A stretch of DNA of 64,000 nt from Pseudeuparius sepicola (lineage: Eukaryota; Arthropoda; Insecta; Coleoptera; Anthribidae): the NCBI GenBank assembly GCA_963920635.1, contig OY987299.1, forward strand, positions 129,019,373-129,083,372, read 5' to 3'. Below the pieces are notes generated by a model. That model had not been told where the DNA came from. It did not search any database and saw only the letters and a program-made list of their open reading frames with translations. Both the position numbers and the translations under genes were made by a program. This document shows positions 44,649 to 56,100 of this stretch, in pieces; position 1 is the stretch's first letter, and each line of letters opens with the position of its first letter.

Positions 44649-45720
44649 CAGGGTGATTCAGTTTTATTCTGCGACACTTCAACAAGTGATAGAAAACCAA
44701 AAAATAACCGCACTTTCTTATAAACTATATAATTTTAAGGCCATATTAAAAAGTTACAGGGTGTTAAAATTTTAAGAAACATGTGGTCTTTATCGAATAT
44801 TTACCAAACTAGTTATGATATATAAGTCATATTTGTTACACGTTACACATTATAACGGCATGGGTAAAAAAAAGAACCACCTTGTATACCAATAAAATGT
44901 ATTCAATTTCTTATGTAAATTTTAGTTTTAAACAAAAATGCCCTCCTGGTAATTTTCTTGTATATGTCATGGTTTCGTGGCAAATTTGTTTTTTTGTATT
45001 ATTTCGGAGTATTTCTGAAAAATTATCTAAAAAATTTGCTCCATAAGTAGGTATCACCTAAAGTAGAAATAATGTGTTTGCTACTTTAAATAAAGTAACT
45101 TTTTCCAATAAAATTACCTATTTAAGGCTATACTTTTGAAGATACAGGGTCTAAAACATTTAAGGAAGTTACAATTAATATTAGGCTCTGTATCTTGAAA
45201 AGTAAAACCTTGAATGGGTAAGTTTATTGGGAAAAGTTACTGTATTTAAAGTAAGAAGCACATTTTTTCTACTCACTTCTGGAGCGAAGTTTTCAGTTAA
45301 TTTTTGCTATGAAACCCTGACACATATGAAAAAATGCTAAGAGAACGTTTTTGTTTACAATTAAAATGTACATAAGAATTTGAATATATTTTATTGCTAT
45401 ACAAGGTGGTTCATTTTTTTTTTTCTAAAAACAATTATACTAATTACCCACTTCTACGCCACTGGTTGTTCAAGGTGTTTGATATTAACAGGTTTTATGC
45501 TAACCCATGCCATGCCGTTATAACGTGAACCAAATATGACCTAAATATCTCAACTAGTTTGGTAAATATTCAATAAATTCCACATATTTTTTACAAATTT
45601 AACACCCTGTAACTTTTTTACAAGGCCTTAAAATGATATAGTTTATAGAAGAAAGTGCGGTTATTTTTTGCTTTTTCTATCACCAGTTGAAGTGTCGCAG
45701 AATAAAACTGAATCAGCCTG
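44649..45720. mobile_element. Foldback element, about 1.07 kb, TA flanks
   Basis: CAGGGTGATTCAGTTTTATT (44649) faces the AATAAAACTGAATCAGCCTG end (45720), with TA at 44647-44648 and 45721-45722. The arms run inward for about 240 bp or more. They include AGTTACAGGGTGTTAAA facing TTTAACACCCTGTAACT, and a second pair of TE-like ends, ACCACCTTGTATA (44877) and TATACAAGGTGGTTC (45402), followed by an inner palindrome (45085-45260). The structure reads as an element nested symmetrically in another. No transposase. Confidence 0.85.
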
Positions 45721-47448
45721 TATATCGTTGGTTTAATCAAAAATATAGTCGACTGAAAAATATTGCAACTAATTCGTATATATTCAAAGGCGGTTAATAA
45801 TAATAATTATTGATTGGTTAAATACCCAAGAAGTAAAAACTGAAGTTGAAGTTAATAGTAATTATAGAGTAATTATTTAACTGTCAATAGCATTTCTATA
45901 TCATGTAACTAATTCCAATATGAATTTTAGAAGAGTAATCCCGACCCAACTCAAATGATATGGAGGTTAAAATTATTTGCTAAAAGATTCGGACATAATG
46001 CTATACAGACGTGATTGAAGAGGGTAATGTAATAGTAATACATAATATAATATTAGAATATACCTATACGTGTTTATTAATTTATCTAGGTAACTACTTA
46101 CCAATCTGTAATATAGAACATAGATATACAGGTCATGATATAAAAAAATTTAAAACCGCAGGTGGGAAAATAGCTTAATACGAATTCGAAATTAAAAAAG
46201 TTCAAAAGTCAACCTTTGTACCTTTCCCAGATATTTCAAAAAATGTATGCATACCTTTTTTATTTTTCAATGTCAACCAACAGTACTTAGTGGGTGTGTA
46301 TGGAGTATCCAAAGCTCTTAGTTTTCCACAACGGATGCACGTTGCTTGCAGAGACTGCAGTAGCAGACAAAACACAAAACTAAGCCGAAAATATGCAAAT
46401 ATGAATCAAAATTAAAACACTCTGTCACTGTTTACTTTCAACTTCAATAGGTACAAGTGCACGGCCTCGCGAATCGCGGAACTCTACACGCCACGGTCCA
46501 CACACCTGTACTCAAAGATATCGACAAGACTGAGTCGCCTAGTCGCCACACTCGCTAGAGCGCTACAGTCGGTATACTGTTCCTTCCTAACGCATGCTAC
46601 CGCCACCACCCGACCATTGCTTTGTTCTGGGAGTTTGAGTTATTCAATCGCAGTTAGTTCACATCAACGAAACTTTTACGTAGGACTAAAACGAATTGTG
46701 ACTACTTTTTTAAGAACACCTTGAAATAAATTTATTGATATGAATTACCTAGCTGCGGTTAACTAACTATTCACAAAAACAATTCTCCTGCTTTCCTAGA
46801 CGAGTGGAGCCATCGCCATTTATCCGGCGGTGCCCGAACTTGCCGTCTGTAACACCTAATTGAATTACTAATCAGTAAACTCGACAACCATGTCATAATA
46901 ACCACTGTCAGGCTGTTTTGTCGCCGAGAAAAAACAATAAAAATATGAAAACGTGCAAAATGTGGATCGCGGTAGGCGTCACTACGCGTTGCCGCTTGCA
47001 ATATTCTCGTGCAATTTAAAAATTGTGATACAAATGTGTGTGCAGAAATTCGCGAAAAGACTTTAGGCAAATGCCGGTGCTTATGATGTGAATACAACAT
47101 ATAATATAATAAAATATAATTCTTGGCCTTTGTATTATCAACAATAAATACACCAAAAATGCAGATGAAAGTTAAGTATTTCTGATTTCTTGAGTTTCAC
47201 CTTCAACAAAAAAAGATTGGAATGTGGCAACATAGCTCTCCAGTGCTAACCTTGACGGTTGACATTGAAGCAGAAGCGTCGAGTTCTTTTGCGTTTTCCT
47301 TTTTTAGTAGATCTCCCCCAATGTGTATAGTTATACCAGTAATAATATCAACATTCTCAATTCTGGACAGATCTCTTAATGCTTTGTCTGAATTTATAAA
47401 GGCCTTGTAGTGTTAGATCCGCATGAAAACAGAATCGTACAGTTTAAA
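45721..47448. other. No gene seen
   Basis: AT-rich to about 46290. GC-richer parts at 46450-46640 and 46780-47050 hold frames such as a 109-codon minus-strand one (46771-47100) that match nothing I know. ATTCAATCGCAGTTAGTTC at 46643 resembles an initiator-like sequence, but I cannot tie it to a transcript. Confidence 0.35.
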
Positions 47449-48830
47449 TAGGGTTTCATCAAGTTCAGAAATCTTGACTTGAACGTAATTTCTTGACTTG
47501 TCTTGAAATTCAAGATTAAGAAATTAAATATGTTTCGACTTGATGGTTTCTTGAAAGCGAAAGTCTTGACTTTAATTCAAGATTTCTTGAAATTGCTTGA
47601 AAAGAAGCGGCGCGCGCATCGGCGAGAGTTTGACGTAGGTTAGCAATTTTCTCGTTCACGTGACGCTTAGAGCAGTTTTCAGTTAGCAGCTCTATAGTTT
47701 GTTGGTTTGTTCGGTTTATTCCCTTTGTGCTTGTTCGAACTTTTTTACGTATGTTCACATAATTTTTAAACATTGCTTAATTTGCTTATGTGATGGTTCT
47801 TTTTACACATTTTTTTATTTATTTTTTTTTTGCTTTTTAAGTACTTTTTTTCCAATTTTTTGCGTTTTTTTCTACAATCTCTAGTATAGACAGGATTTTA
47901 AGCATCACGAATTACGCAAAACTAAGTATATTGCGATAGCTGTTTTTGTTTTTTTTTTGCTTTTTGAGGTTTCGCGCTTTTTTTCTTTGTGCTTATTTGA
48001 ACTTTTTTAAGTATGTTTACATACTTTTTAAACATTTATTTTTGCTTAATTTGCTTATTTGATGCTTTTTTAACAAATTTTTTTGTTTAATATTTTTATG
48101 ATTTTTAAGCACTTTTTTTTCAATTTTTTGCATTTTTTCTACAAACTCTAGTAAAGACAGGATTTTAAGCATCACGAATTACGCCAAACTAAGTATATTG
48201 CGATAGTTGTTTTTTTTTGTGTTTTTTGCTTTTTTGATGTTTTACGCTTTTTTTCCCTTTGTGCTTATTTGGACTTTTTTACGTGTGTTCACATTATTTT
48301 TAAACATTTATTTTTGCTAATTTGCTTATTTGATCCTTTTTTGACAAATTTTTTTGTTTAATATATTTATGCTTTTTAACCACTTTTTTCCAATTTTTTG
48401 CGTTTTTTTTTTCTCCTGGCTCTAGTAAAGACAGGATTTTAAGCATCACGAATTACGCAAAACTAAGTACCTATATTGCAGCTGTTTTATTTTTTTTTGC
48501 TTTTTTTCAGCTTTACGCTTTTTAAAAATTTATTTTTGCTTAATTTGCTTATTTGATGATTTTTTTGGCAAATTTTGTGCTTTCTAAGCACTCTTTGTTT
48601 AATATTTTTGGGTATTTTTAAGCAATTTTTTTCAATTTTTTGCGCTTTTTATCCGGTATCTACTAAAAAATTTAATTTCAAGAATTTCTTGGTTTCTTGA
48701 CAAGAAATCTTGATCTTGAAATAGAAAATCTTGACTTGTCTTGGGGACAGTTTCAGATTTCTTGACTTGAAAATTTCTTGAATTCAAGTCAAGATCAAGT
48801 CAAGATGAGGAAATTTCTTGAAAATTGTGA
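47449..48830. mobile_element. Possible element rich in CTTGA/TCAAG motifs, copy A
   Basis: AGGGTTTCATCAAGTTCAG (47449) and the opposing AAAATTGTGAAACTCTAA (48813-48830) are weakly inverted, and both ends are dense in CTTGA or TCAAG pentamers in tandem (47460-47610 and 48670-48815). Between them lies a T-rich tandem repeat of about 270 bp per unit (47715-48660). The class of element is unknown. A second copy, without the left CTTGA block, starts at 49776. Confidence 0.5.
47715..48660 (+). repeat. T-rich tandem repeat, about 270 bp per unit, copy A
   Basis: AGGATTTTAAGCATCACGAA recurs at about 47892, 48159 and 48433, each followed by TTACGCAAAACTAAGTA and long T runs. A fourth unit is partial. 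Confidence 0.85.
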
Positions 48831-48839
48831 AACTCTAAG

Positions 48840-49290
48840 TTACAGCCACGCCTCCTATACAAGAGCAGTATTCAGGACAATGGGAGAACGGAATTGTATA
48901 GCGGCGACTAGCCCAATGAAAATGAAATCGAAAATTCCCAGAAATAACAATTTCGCTGCGCTTGACAACGCCCCGGGATTCAATTACCCAACTCCGTGAG
49001 TTATGCGAGAAAGTTTGATACTCTGGCGGCTCCGGAGGCGGGAATAAGACGCCGGACGATGGGGGGGGGAAGCGAGATTACCGGGGATGAAAAGTGCGTG
49101 GGAGAACGGCCAGAAATGCTGGCCATGCAACGGGAAGAATAATGTGAGTTGAAAAAGTGGGCGAGCGCCTAATGAAATTAGGGCAAGCGGGACGCGAATG
49201 GCGAGTAAGTCATAAAAGGAAGCGGGAAAACGACGCCTCGCACTATATCATCGTCCGTTCTAGTCTTTATACATTCAGTAGGGTTTCCGT
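48840..49290. other. GC-rich block in duplicate copy A
   Basis: It matches 50796-51250 almost base for base. It holds a run of nine G at 49061 where copy B has eleven. No protein family is recognised in any frame; the frames of 60-107 codons that appear in both copies change phase between them. Confidence 0.5.
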
Positions 49291-49590
49291 GTCTTTTTTC
49301 CACCTTCCATCGAATTGATATACGTGCATAGTACCCAACAAACATTCAAAGTTAAATTACCTAATTTTTATGACCCAATAGTCAGAAATTGGTAAACAAA
49401 CTGCAAAGTGGGGAATTAATGGAAGTAGGTTTTAAGTTAAAAATAGGTGGTACTTACTAAATAACAGGTTTTCCAGGCAGAGAGTCGTTTATTTATAATA
49501 ACATAGACGAAATTGTTATTTCCAAGCTTTCGTTTTAGATTGAGAGCTTCTTCGGGCCTTCATATTTTTTTTATAAAAATATCAAGAAGA

Positions 49591-49775
49591 AAAAAGAAAA
49601 AGTACTTACAATGAACCAACGATATATATAAATAAATGACTCACGCTACTACATATAACACGGGTTTGGTTTTGCTTTGGGGAGACGAGGTAATTTGTTT
49701 ACATTGGCATTTCAATAATAGTTTTTTTATAGACTTGTTTATATCGTATACATATATGTATGCTTTGAGATACTT
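49591..49775. repeat. Dispersed repeat R1, short copy
   Basis: AATGACTCACGCTACTACAT and GAGGTAATTTGTTTACATTGG match the left part of 43725-44640, and TGCTTTGAGATACTTA matches its right part. It forms the junction between the two duplicate segments. Confidence 0.65.
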
Positions 49776-51392
49776 AAGAAGCGGCGCGCGCATTGGCGAC
49801 AGTTTGACGTAGGTTAGTAATTTTCTCGTTCACGTGACGCTTAGAGCAGTTTGCAGTTAGCAGCTCTATAGTTTGTTGATTTGTTCTGTTTATTCCCTTT
49901 GTGCTTATTCCAACTTTTTTACGTATGTTCACATAATTTTTAAACATTTATTTTTGCTTAATTTGCTTATTTAATGGTTCTTTTTTTAAAAAATTTTATT
50001 TAATAAGTTTATGTTTTTTAAGTACATTTTTTCCAATTTTTTGCGTTTTTTTCTAATATCTCTAGTAAAGACAGGATTTTAAGCATCATGAATTACGCAA
50101 AACTAAGTATATTTCGACAGCTGTTTTGTGTATTTTTTTGCTTTTTGAGGTTTGATGCTTTTTTTTCCTTTGTGCTTATTTGGACTTTTTAAAGTATGTT
50201 TACATTATTTTTAAACATTTATTTTTGTTTAATTTGATTCTTTGATCCTTTTTTTGACAATTTTTTTTGTTTAATATAATTATGCTTTTCAACCATTTTT
50301 TTCCAATTTTTTGCGTTTTTTTTCTCCTGGCTCTAGTAAAGACAGGATTTTAAGCATCACGAATTACGCAAAACTAAAAGTATATTGCCATAGCTGTTTT
50401 TTTTTGCTTTTTTGGGGTTTTACGCTTTTTTCCCCTTTGTGTTTATTTGAACTTTTTCACGTATGTTTACATAATTTTTAAACCTTTATTTTTGCTTAAT
50501 TTGCTTATTTGATGATTTTTTGGCAAATTTTGTGCTTTCTAAGCACTCTATGTTCAATATTTTTGTGCTTTTTTAAGCACTTTTTTTCCAATTTTTTGCA
50601 CTTATCATCAGGTATCTACTAATAAAACTTAATTTTAAAAAATTCAAGAATTTCTTGGTTTCTTGACAAGAAATCTTGATCTTGAAATAGAAAATCTTGA
50701 CTTGTCTCGGGGACAGTTTCAGATTTCTTGACTTGAAAATTTCTTGAATTCAAGTCAAGATCAGGAAATTTCTTGAAAATTGTGAAACCCCAAGTTCAAA
50801 GCCACGCCTCCTATACAAGAGCAGTATTCAGGACAATGGGAGAACGGAATTGTATAGCGGCGACTAGCCCAATGAAAATGAAATCGAAAATTCCCAGAAA
50901 TAACAATTTCGCTGCGCTTGACAACGCCCGGAGATTCAATTACCCAACTCCGTGAGTTATGCGGGAAAGTTTGATACTCTGGCGGCTCCGGAGGCGGGAA
51001 TAAGACGCCGGACGATGGGGGGGGGGGAAGCGAGATTACCGGGGATGAAAAGTGCGTGGGAGAACGGCCAGAAATGCTGGCCATGCAACGGGAAGAATAA
51101 TGGGAGTTGAAAAAGTGGGCGAGCGCCTAATGAAATTAGGGCAAGCGGGACGCGAATGGCGAGTAAGTCATAAAAGGAAGCGGGAAAACGACGCCTCGCA
51201 CTATATCATCGTCAGTTCTAGTCTTTATACATTCAGTAGGGTTTCCGTGTCTTTTTTCCACCTTCCATCGAATTGATATACGTGCATAGTACCCAACAAA
51301 CCTTTAAAGTTAAATTATCTAGTTATTTCTACCCAATAGTCAGAAATTGGTAGACAAATTGCAAAGTGGGGAATTAATGGAAGTAGGTTTTA
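49776..51392 (+). repeat. Segmental duplication, copy B, left part
   Basis: It matches copy A from 47602, with two complete T-rich units (AGGATTTTAAGCATCA at 50073 and 50344) rather than three. It ends where the Harbinger-like element inserted, at TTTTA, and resumes at 54307. Confidence 0.9.
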
Positions 51393-54306
51393 AGGACCCC
51401 TCAGACCAATGCGGGACAGCGGGAACGGGAGCGGGGACGGAAGCGGGAGCGGAATTTGTTGTCCCGCTTTCTACGTACACACCGATGCCGTGGCGGGATT
51501 GTTTTTTTTTTATTAATTAATTCAATTTAAATTCTTTTGTATCGTTTTTATTACAAATGTCCTCAGATCACAGAAAATATACGCTAGGCGTAGCCTATAT
51601 TTTCTGTGCCTCAGATGGAGATGAAGTGTTCTTATTAGTAGCTCTTGCTGAAGATGAGAGAAACAGGTACTTATTAAGTTCGACTTTTTTCCAATCCTCT
51701 CCCACACCTTATCTTTCTTTCAACAATTTTTGTAATCGTCGTTAGATAAGTCAAACAGGATAGCATATTTCGTCACTATTAACTTCTCGGTCAAAGACAT
51801 GGTTCTAATGTACTACACGTGGTCGCGGGACGCGGGAAAAACTGTGCGTAAGGACCCCTCAGACCAACGCGGGACAGCGGGAGCGGGAGCTGGGACGCAA
51901 GCGGGAGCGGGAGCGGAATTTGTTATCCCGCTTTCTACGTACACATCGATGCGGTGGCGGGATTGTTTTTTTAACTAATTAATTCAATTTAAATTCTTTT
52001 GTATCGCTTTTATTACAAATGTCCTCAGATCACAGAAAATATACGCTACGCGTAGCCTATATTTTCTGTGCCTCAGATGGAGATGAAGTGTTCTTATTAG
52101 TAGCTCTTGCTGAAGATGAGAGAAACAGGTACTTATTAAGTTCGACTTTTTTCCAATCCCCTCCCACACCTTATCTTTCTTTCAACAATTTTTGTAATCG
52201 TCGTTAGATAAGTCAAACAGGATAGCATATTTCGTCACTATTAACTTCTCGGTCAAAGACATGGTTCTAATGTACTACACGTGGTCGCGGGACGCGGGAA
52301 AAACTGTGCGTAAGGACCCCTCAGACCAACGCGGGACAGCGGGAGCGGGAGCTGGGACGCAAGCGGGAGCGGGATCGGAATTTGTTATCCCGCTTTCTAC
52401 GTACACACCGATGCGGTGGCGGGATTGTTTTTTTAACTAATTAATTCAATTTAAATTCTTTTGTATCGTTTTTATTACAAATGTCCTCAGATCACAGAAA
52501 ATATACGCTACGCGTAGCCTATATTTTCTGTGCCTCAGATGGAGATGAAGTGTTCTTATTAGTAGCTCTTGCTGAAGATGAGAGAAACAGGTACTTATTA
52601 AGTTCAACTTTTTTCCAATCCCCTCCCACACCTTATCTTTCTTTCAACAATTTTTGTAATCGTCGTTAGATAAGTCAAACAGGATAGCATATTTCTTCAC
52701 TATTAACTTCTCGGTCAAAGACATGGTTCTAATGTACTACACGTGGTCGCGGGACGCGGGAAAAACTGTGCGTAAGGACCCCTCAGACCAACGCGGGACA
52801 GCGGGAGCGGGAGCTGGGACGGAAGCGGGAGCGGGATTTGTTATCCCGCTTTCTACGTACACACCGATGCGGTGGCGGGATTGTTTTTTTAACTAATTAA
52901 TTCAATTTAAATTTTTTGTATCGTTTTTATTACAAATGTCCTCAGATCACAGAAAATATACGCTACGCGTAGCCTATATTTTCTGTGCCTCAGATGGAGA
53001 TGAAGTGTTCTTATTAGTAGCTCTTGCTGAAGATGAGAGAAACAGGTACTTATTAAGTTCAACTTTTTTCCAATCCCCTCCCACACCTTATCTTTCTTTC
53101 AACAATTTTTGTAATCGTCGTTAGATAAGTCAAACAGGATAGCATATTTCTTCACTATTAACTTCTCGGTCAAAGACATGGTTCTAATGTACTACACGTG
53201 GTCGCGGGACGCGGGAAAAACTGTGCGTAAGGACCCCTCAGACCAACGCGGGACAGCGGGAGCGGGAGCTGGGACGGAAGCGGGAGCGGGAGCGGAATTT
53301 GTTGTCCCGCTTTCTACGTACACACCGATGCGGTGGCGGGATTGTTTTTTTAATTAATTAATTCAATTTAAATTCTTTTGTATCGTTTTTATTACAAATG
53401 TCCTCAGATCACAGAAAATATACGCTACGCGTAGCCTATATTTTCTGTGCCTCAGATGAAGATGAAGTGTTCTTATTAGTAGCTCTTGCTGAAGATGAGA
53501 GAAACAGGTACTTATTAAGTTCAACTTTTTTCCAATCCCCTCCCACACCTTATCTTTCTTTCAACAATTTTTGTAATCGTCGTTAGATAAGTCAAACAGG
53601 ATAGCATATTTCTTCACTATTAACTTCTCGGTCAAAGACATGGTTCTAATGTACTACACGTGGTCGCGGGACGCGGGAAAAACTGTGCGTAAGGACCCCT
53701 CAGACCAACGCGGGACAGCGGGAACGGGAGCGGGGACGGAAGCGGGAGCGGGAGCGGAATTTGTTGTCCCGCTTTCTACGTACACACCGATGCGGTGGCG
53801 GGATTGTTTTTTTAATTAATTAATTCAATTTAAATTCTTTTGTATCGTTTTTATTACAAATGTCCTCAGATCACAGAAAATATACGCTAGGCGTAGCCTA
53901 TATTTTCTGTGCCTCAGATGGAGATGAAGTGTTCTTATTAGTAGCTCTTGCTGAAGATGAGAGAAACAGGTACTTATTAAGTTCGACTTTTTTCCAATCC
54001 CCTCCCACACCTTATCTTTCTTTCAACAATTTTTGTAATCGTCGTTAGATAAGTCAAACAGGATAGCATATTTCTTCACTATTAACTTCTCGGTCAAAGA
54101 CATGGTTCTAATGTACTACACGTGGTCGCGGGACGCGGGAAAAACTGCTTACTGCGTTCCAAAATAAAACGCTGCCTGTGCGGGCTAGTCGCGGGATTAA
54201 TTTCACGGCAGTGTGGACAGCCTGGTATCCCGCCACGTTATTTCGTCCCGCACTTTGCCCGCTCCCGCTCCCGCTCCCGCTTTCCCGCGTTGGTCTGAGG
54301 GGTCCT
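51393..54306. mobile_element. PIF/Harbinger-like element made of six tandem units
   Basis: The outer ends are AGGACCCCTCAGACCAATGC (51393) and GCGTTGGTCTGAGGGGTCCT (54306), flanked by TTA on both sides (51390-51392, 54307-54309). Copy A of the surrounding duplication has the uninterrupted site, so it shows the pre-insertion state and confirms a TTA duplication, as expected for PIF/Harbinger. The left terminal sequence AGGACCCCTCAGACC repeats at 51851, 52313, 52775, 53230 and 53692, defining units of 455-462 bp. Only the last unit continues into the right end. Each unit has the palindrome CACAGAAAATATA..TATATTTTCTGTG. Each also has a 62-codon plus-strand frame whose middle (DGDEVFLLVALAEDERN) resembles the start of Harbinger nuclease proteins, and subterminal GCGGGAGCGGGAGC repeats. 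No full transposase is present. Confidence 0.85.
51557..51745 (+). pseudogene. Harbinger nuclease N-terminus-like frame, unit 1
   Basis: A 62-codon frame starts MSSDHRKYTL and contains DGDEVFLLVALAEDE. Insect Harbinger nucleases often start with an acidic Ser/Asp stretch followed by such a Leu/Ala/Glu helix and then a WWVHP block, which is missing here. The same frame stands at 52019, 52481, 52936, 53398 and 53860 with one or two changes. It is probably the captured 5' end of a transposase gene left by an internal deletion, repeated with the unit. Confidence 0.45.
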
Positions 54307-54455
54307 TTAAGTTAAAAATAGGTGGTACTAACTAAATAACAGGTTTTCCAGGCAGAGAGTCGTTTATTTATAATAACATAGACGAAATTGTTATTTCCAA
54401 GCTTTCGCTCTAGTTTGAGAGCTTCTTCGGGACTATTTTTTTTTTTAATAAAAAT
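54307..54455 (+). repeat. Segmental duplication, copy B, right part
   Basis: From TTAAGTTAAAAATAGGTGG it follows copy A (49434) to GAGAGCTTCTTCGGG. On the minus strand it contains CCCGAAGAAGCTCTCAAACT and GAGCGAAAGCTTGG, a variant of the CTGAAGAT..CGAAA motif seen at other PLE-related sites. Confidence 0.9.
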
Positions 54456-54839
54456 ATGTAACTTTTGCCACTGTCACGAAAAATATATAGGGTTTGAATT
54501 CGTATGAACTTTTTTGTTTTGCTTCAGCTTTTTCATTTGTGACTTTTTTGTAAACTGATCGACACGTCAATAAAAACTAGGTAATTTTGTCGTGGGTATT
54601 AGATAAAAAAAACTTCTTAGTGGCGGGCATTTGTGTAGAAATTACTACGCGTACAGTGGATTGTCAACTTTCCGTTTTAGCCAATAATTCGGTCAAATCA
54701 AAGTTGGGGTTGCTAGGGATTAGGGGGATGAACATATCGGGTTGGCTTGACTGTCAAGAAAGCTCCCCCCAAAAACAAAAATCGACGGGTCTCGGCGAAT
54801 TTTCAAATATTTTTCGGTTTGGGTGGGGGGGTCAAGTTT
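54456..54839. other. No gene seen
   Basis: A 101-codon plus-strand frame (54587-54892) runs into the next repeat and is overlapped by a 64-codon minus-strand frame. CCCTGTATG occurs at 54850. Confidence 0.35.
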
Positions 54840-54990
54840 TCGTTGGGAAACCCTGTATGCTTGGAGATACTTATATTTATAAAATAACCTAAATCTTAGC
54901 AAAAACATGTTCATATTGAATGTGCCAACAATAACATCTTTATAAAATCATGAAACAAAACAAGTTGTCTTTGGTAAAAATGTATTAATA
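54840..54990 (+). repeat. Dispersed repeat R1, right-part copy
   Basis: TGCTTGGAGATACTTATAT, AAAATAACCTAAATC and TGTGCCAACAATAACATCTT match 44508-44640. Confidence 0.75.
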
Positions 54991-55020
54991 ACATTATTTT
55001 TAATACACGTAATAATGTAG

Positions 55021-55370
55021 CAAATAATGTTAATAATAGTAATACAAATCATATAGATAGTAATTCACAAAATTTTAAACGAATTGGATTTTTTGCGAAT
55101 CTTTTCCATACATTGAAGAATTAACTCCAAAAATTTTAAAGCTTTTTAAAAACGAAAATGTGAAAATAACTTTAAGAAATGTAAAACCTATTTTTGAACT
55201 TTATACTAATTTAAAAGACCCAACACATGATTTATATCAATCTAATCTCTTGTAGTTTATTGTGTTCCTTGTCTTAAAGGTAAATTAAACCTTCCAAAAT
55301 TTAAAAAATCGTGTTTCTGGACATAAAAGTGATACTAAGTTAAATATAAATTCTTCTGCTCTTTCGGAAC
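55021..55370 (+). pseudogene. Penelope-like element, GIY-YIG-side coding fragment
   Basis: Read with two frame changes, this gives an Asn-rich stretch, then NFKRIGF, then FCESFPYIEELTPKILKLFK with a following ENVKITLRNVKPIFELYTNL, KDPTHDLYQSNL, VVYCVPCLKG and, after a small gap, LKNRVSGHKSDTKLNI. PLE proteins have this order at the end of the reverse transcriptase and the start of GIY-YIG: PYI, then a short helix, then Y-VPC and R-x(2-4)-HKSD. The YIGQT segment between CLKG and LKNR is missing. Frame breaks lie near 55090 and 55252. The fragment cannot encode an active endonuclease. Confidence 0.75.
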
Positions 55371-56100
55371 AAAAAAAAATTTTTTTCTTGGCCTTCATCT
55401 TACAGGGTTGTCCTGTTATCTCCTCTTTTCGTGTCGCGTTTTTGGGACTTTGGGGGGCTTTTTGGGCTTATCATGTAAACAAATAATTTTTCGAATTAAT
55501 ATTTCTATCTAATTTTCATTACCATTAATTATACATTTATTAAATATAAATTCTTAACTTATGAATTAAATTTCTTCAAATCCTTCACATTCACTCTTCA
55601 TAAAATATTTTTACCCGCCTATGACATTTTGTTTTCAAGTTTAAATCTCGCGCGCTTTTTCGACTGACATCCAGTTCCTTCAACGGGATGTCGAACAGGT
55701 TATGTCTCAAATTTCACTTCCACCTTCCACGATGCATTTGGCACTTCGGCTGGTCTTTTGTTTAAATAATTTGGGTAGCTTGGCTGCCCACAGTTGTATA
55801 ATTTGTTAGTATTTTACAGTTTTTAAAATGTGACTTGGTGTGACCTTATATTTTATGGGTTTTTACTGTTGTATAATGCTTTATGCTCCAATTTTCCTAT
55901 ACACACTTGACAAGTGAGTATGACATGACGTTAAAACAATTTAGTTAACAGTTAACTTTTTCCAACCCCCTATTTTATGTCATACTTTCTTTTTAGGTTG
56001 TACTGAGGATGGCTTAACAGCCGAAAGCGCTTTACCATGATTTTTAATTAAATTATTTGCACGGAAATACACTTCTTTCCCTTTTCACATGTTTCTTTAA
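55371..56100 (+). mobile_element. PLE 3' region with CTGAGGAT-stem-GAAA motif
   Basis: AT-rich non-coding sequence follows the PLE coding fragment. At 56003-56029 it reads CTGAGGATGGCTTAACAGCC then GAAAGC, in which GGCT and AGCC can pair around TAAC. The shape (CTGANGA, a short stem, GAAA) recalls the core of hammerhead ribozymes known from PLE terminal repeats, but a stem III cannot be demonstrated. The 3' boundary is uncertain. Confidence 0.5.

Larger units (their letters stand above)
47602..49590 (+). repeat. Segmental duplication, copy A
   Basis: From AAGAAGCGGCGCGCGCAT (47602) the sequence matches 49776 onward through the T-rich repeats and the GC-rich block 48840-49290. The match passes through TTTTAAGTTAAAAATAGG (49432), where copy B is interrupted, to GAGAGCTTCTTCGGG (49543). 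Identity in the GC-rich part is very high by eye. Spacing between copies is 2,174 bp at the left and 1,956 bp in the GC-rich part, because copy B has fewer T-rich units. Confidence 0.9.

Noticed and set aside
46450..46700. LTR or gene promoter around CAATCGCAGTTAG
   Set aside because: No second LTR, primer binding site or polypurine tract is visible, and no downstream coding region follows.
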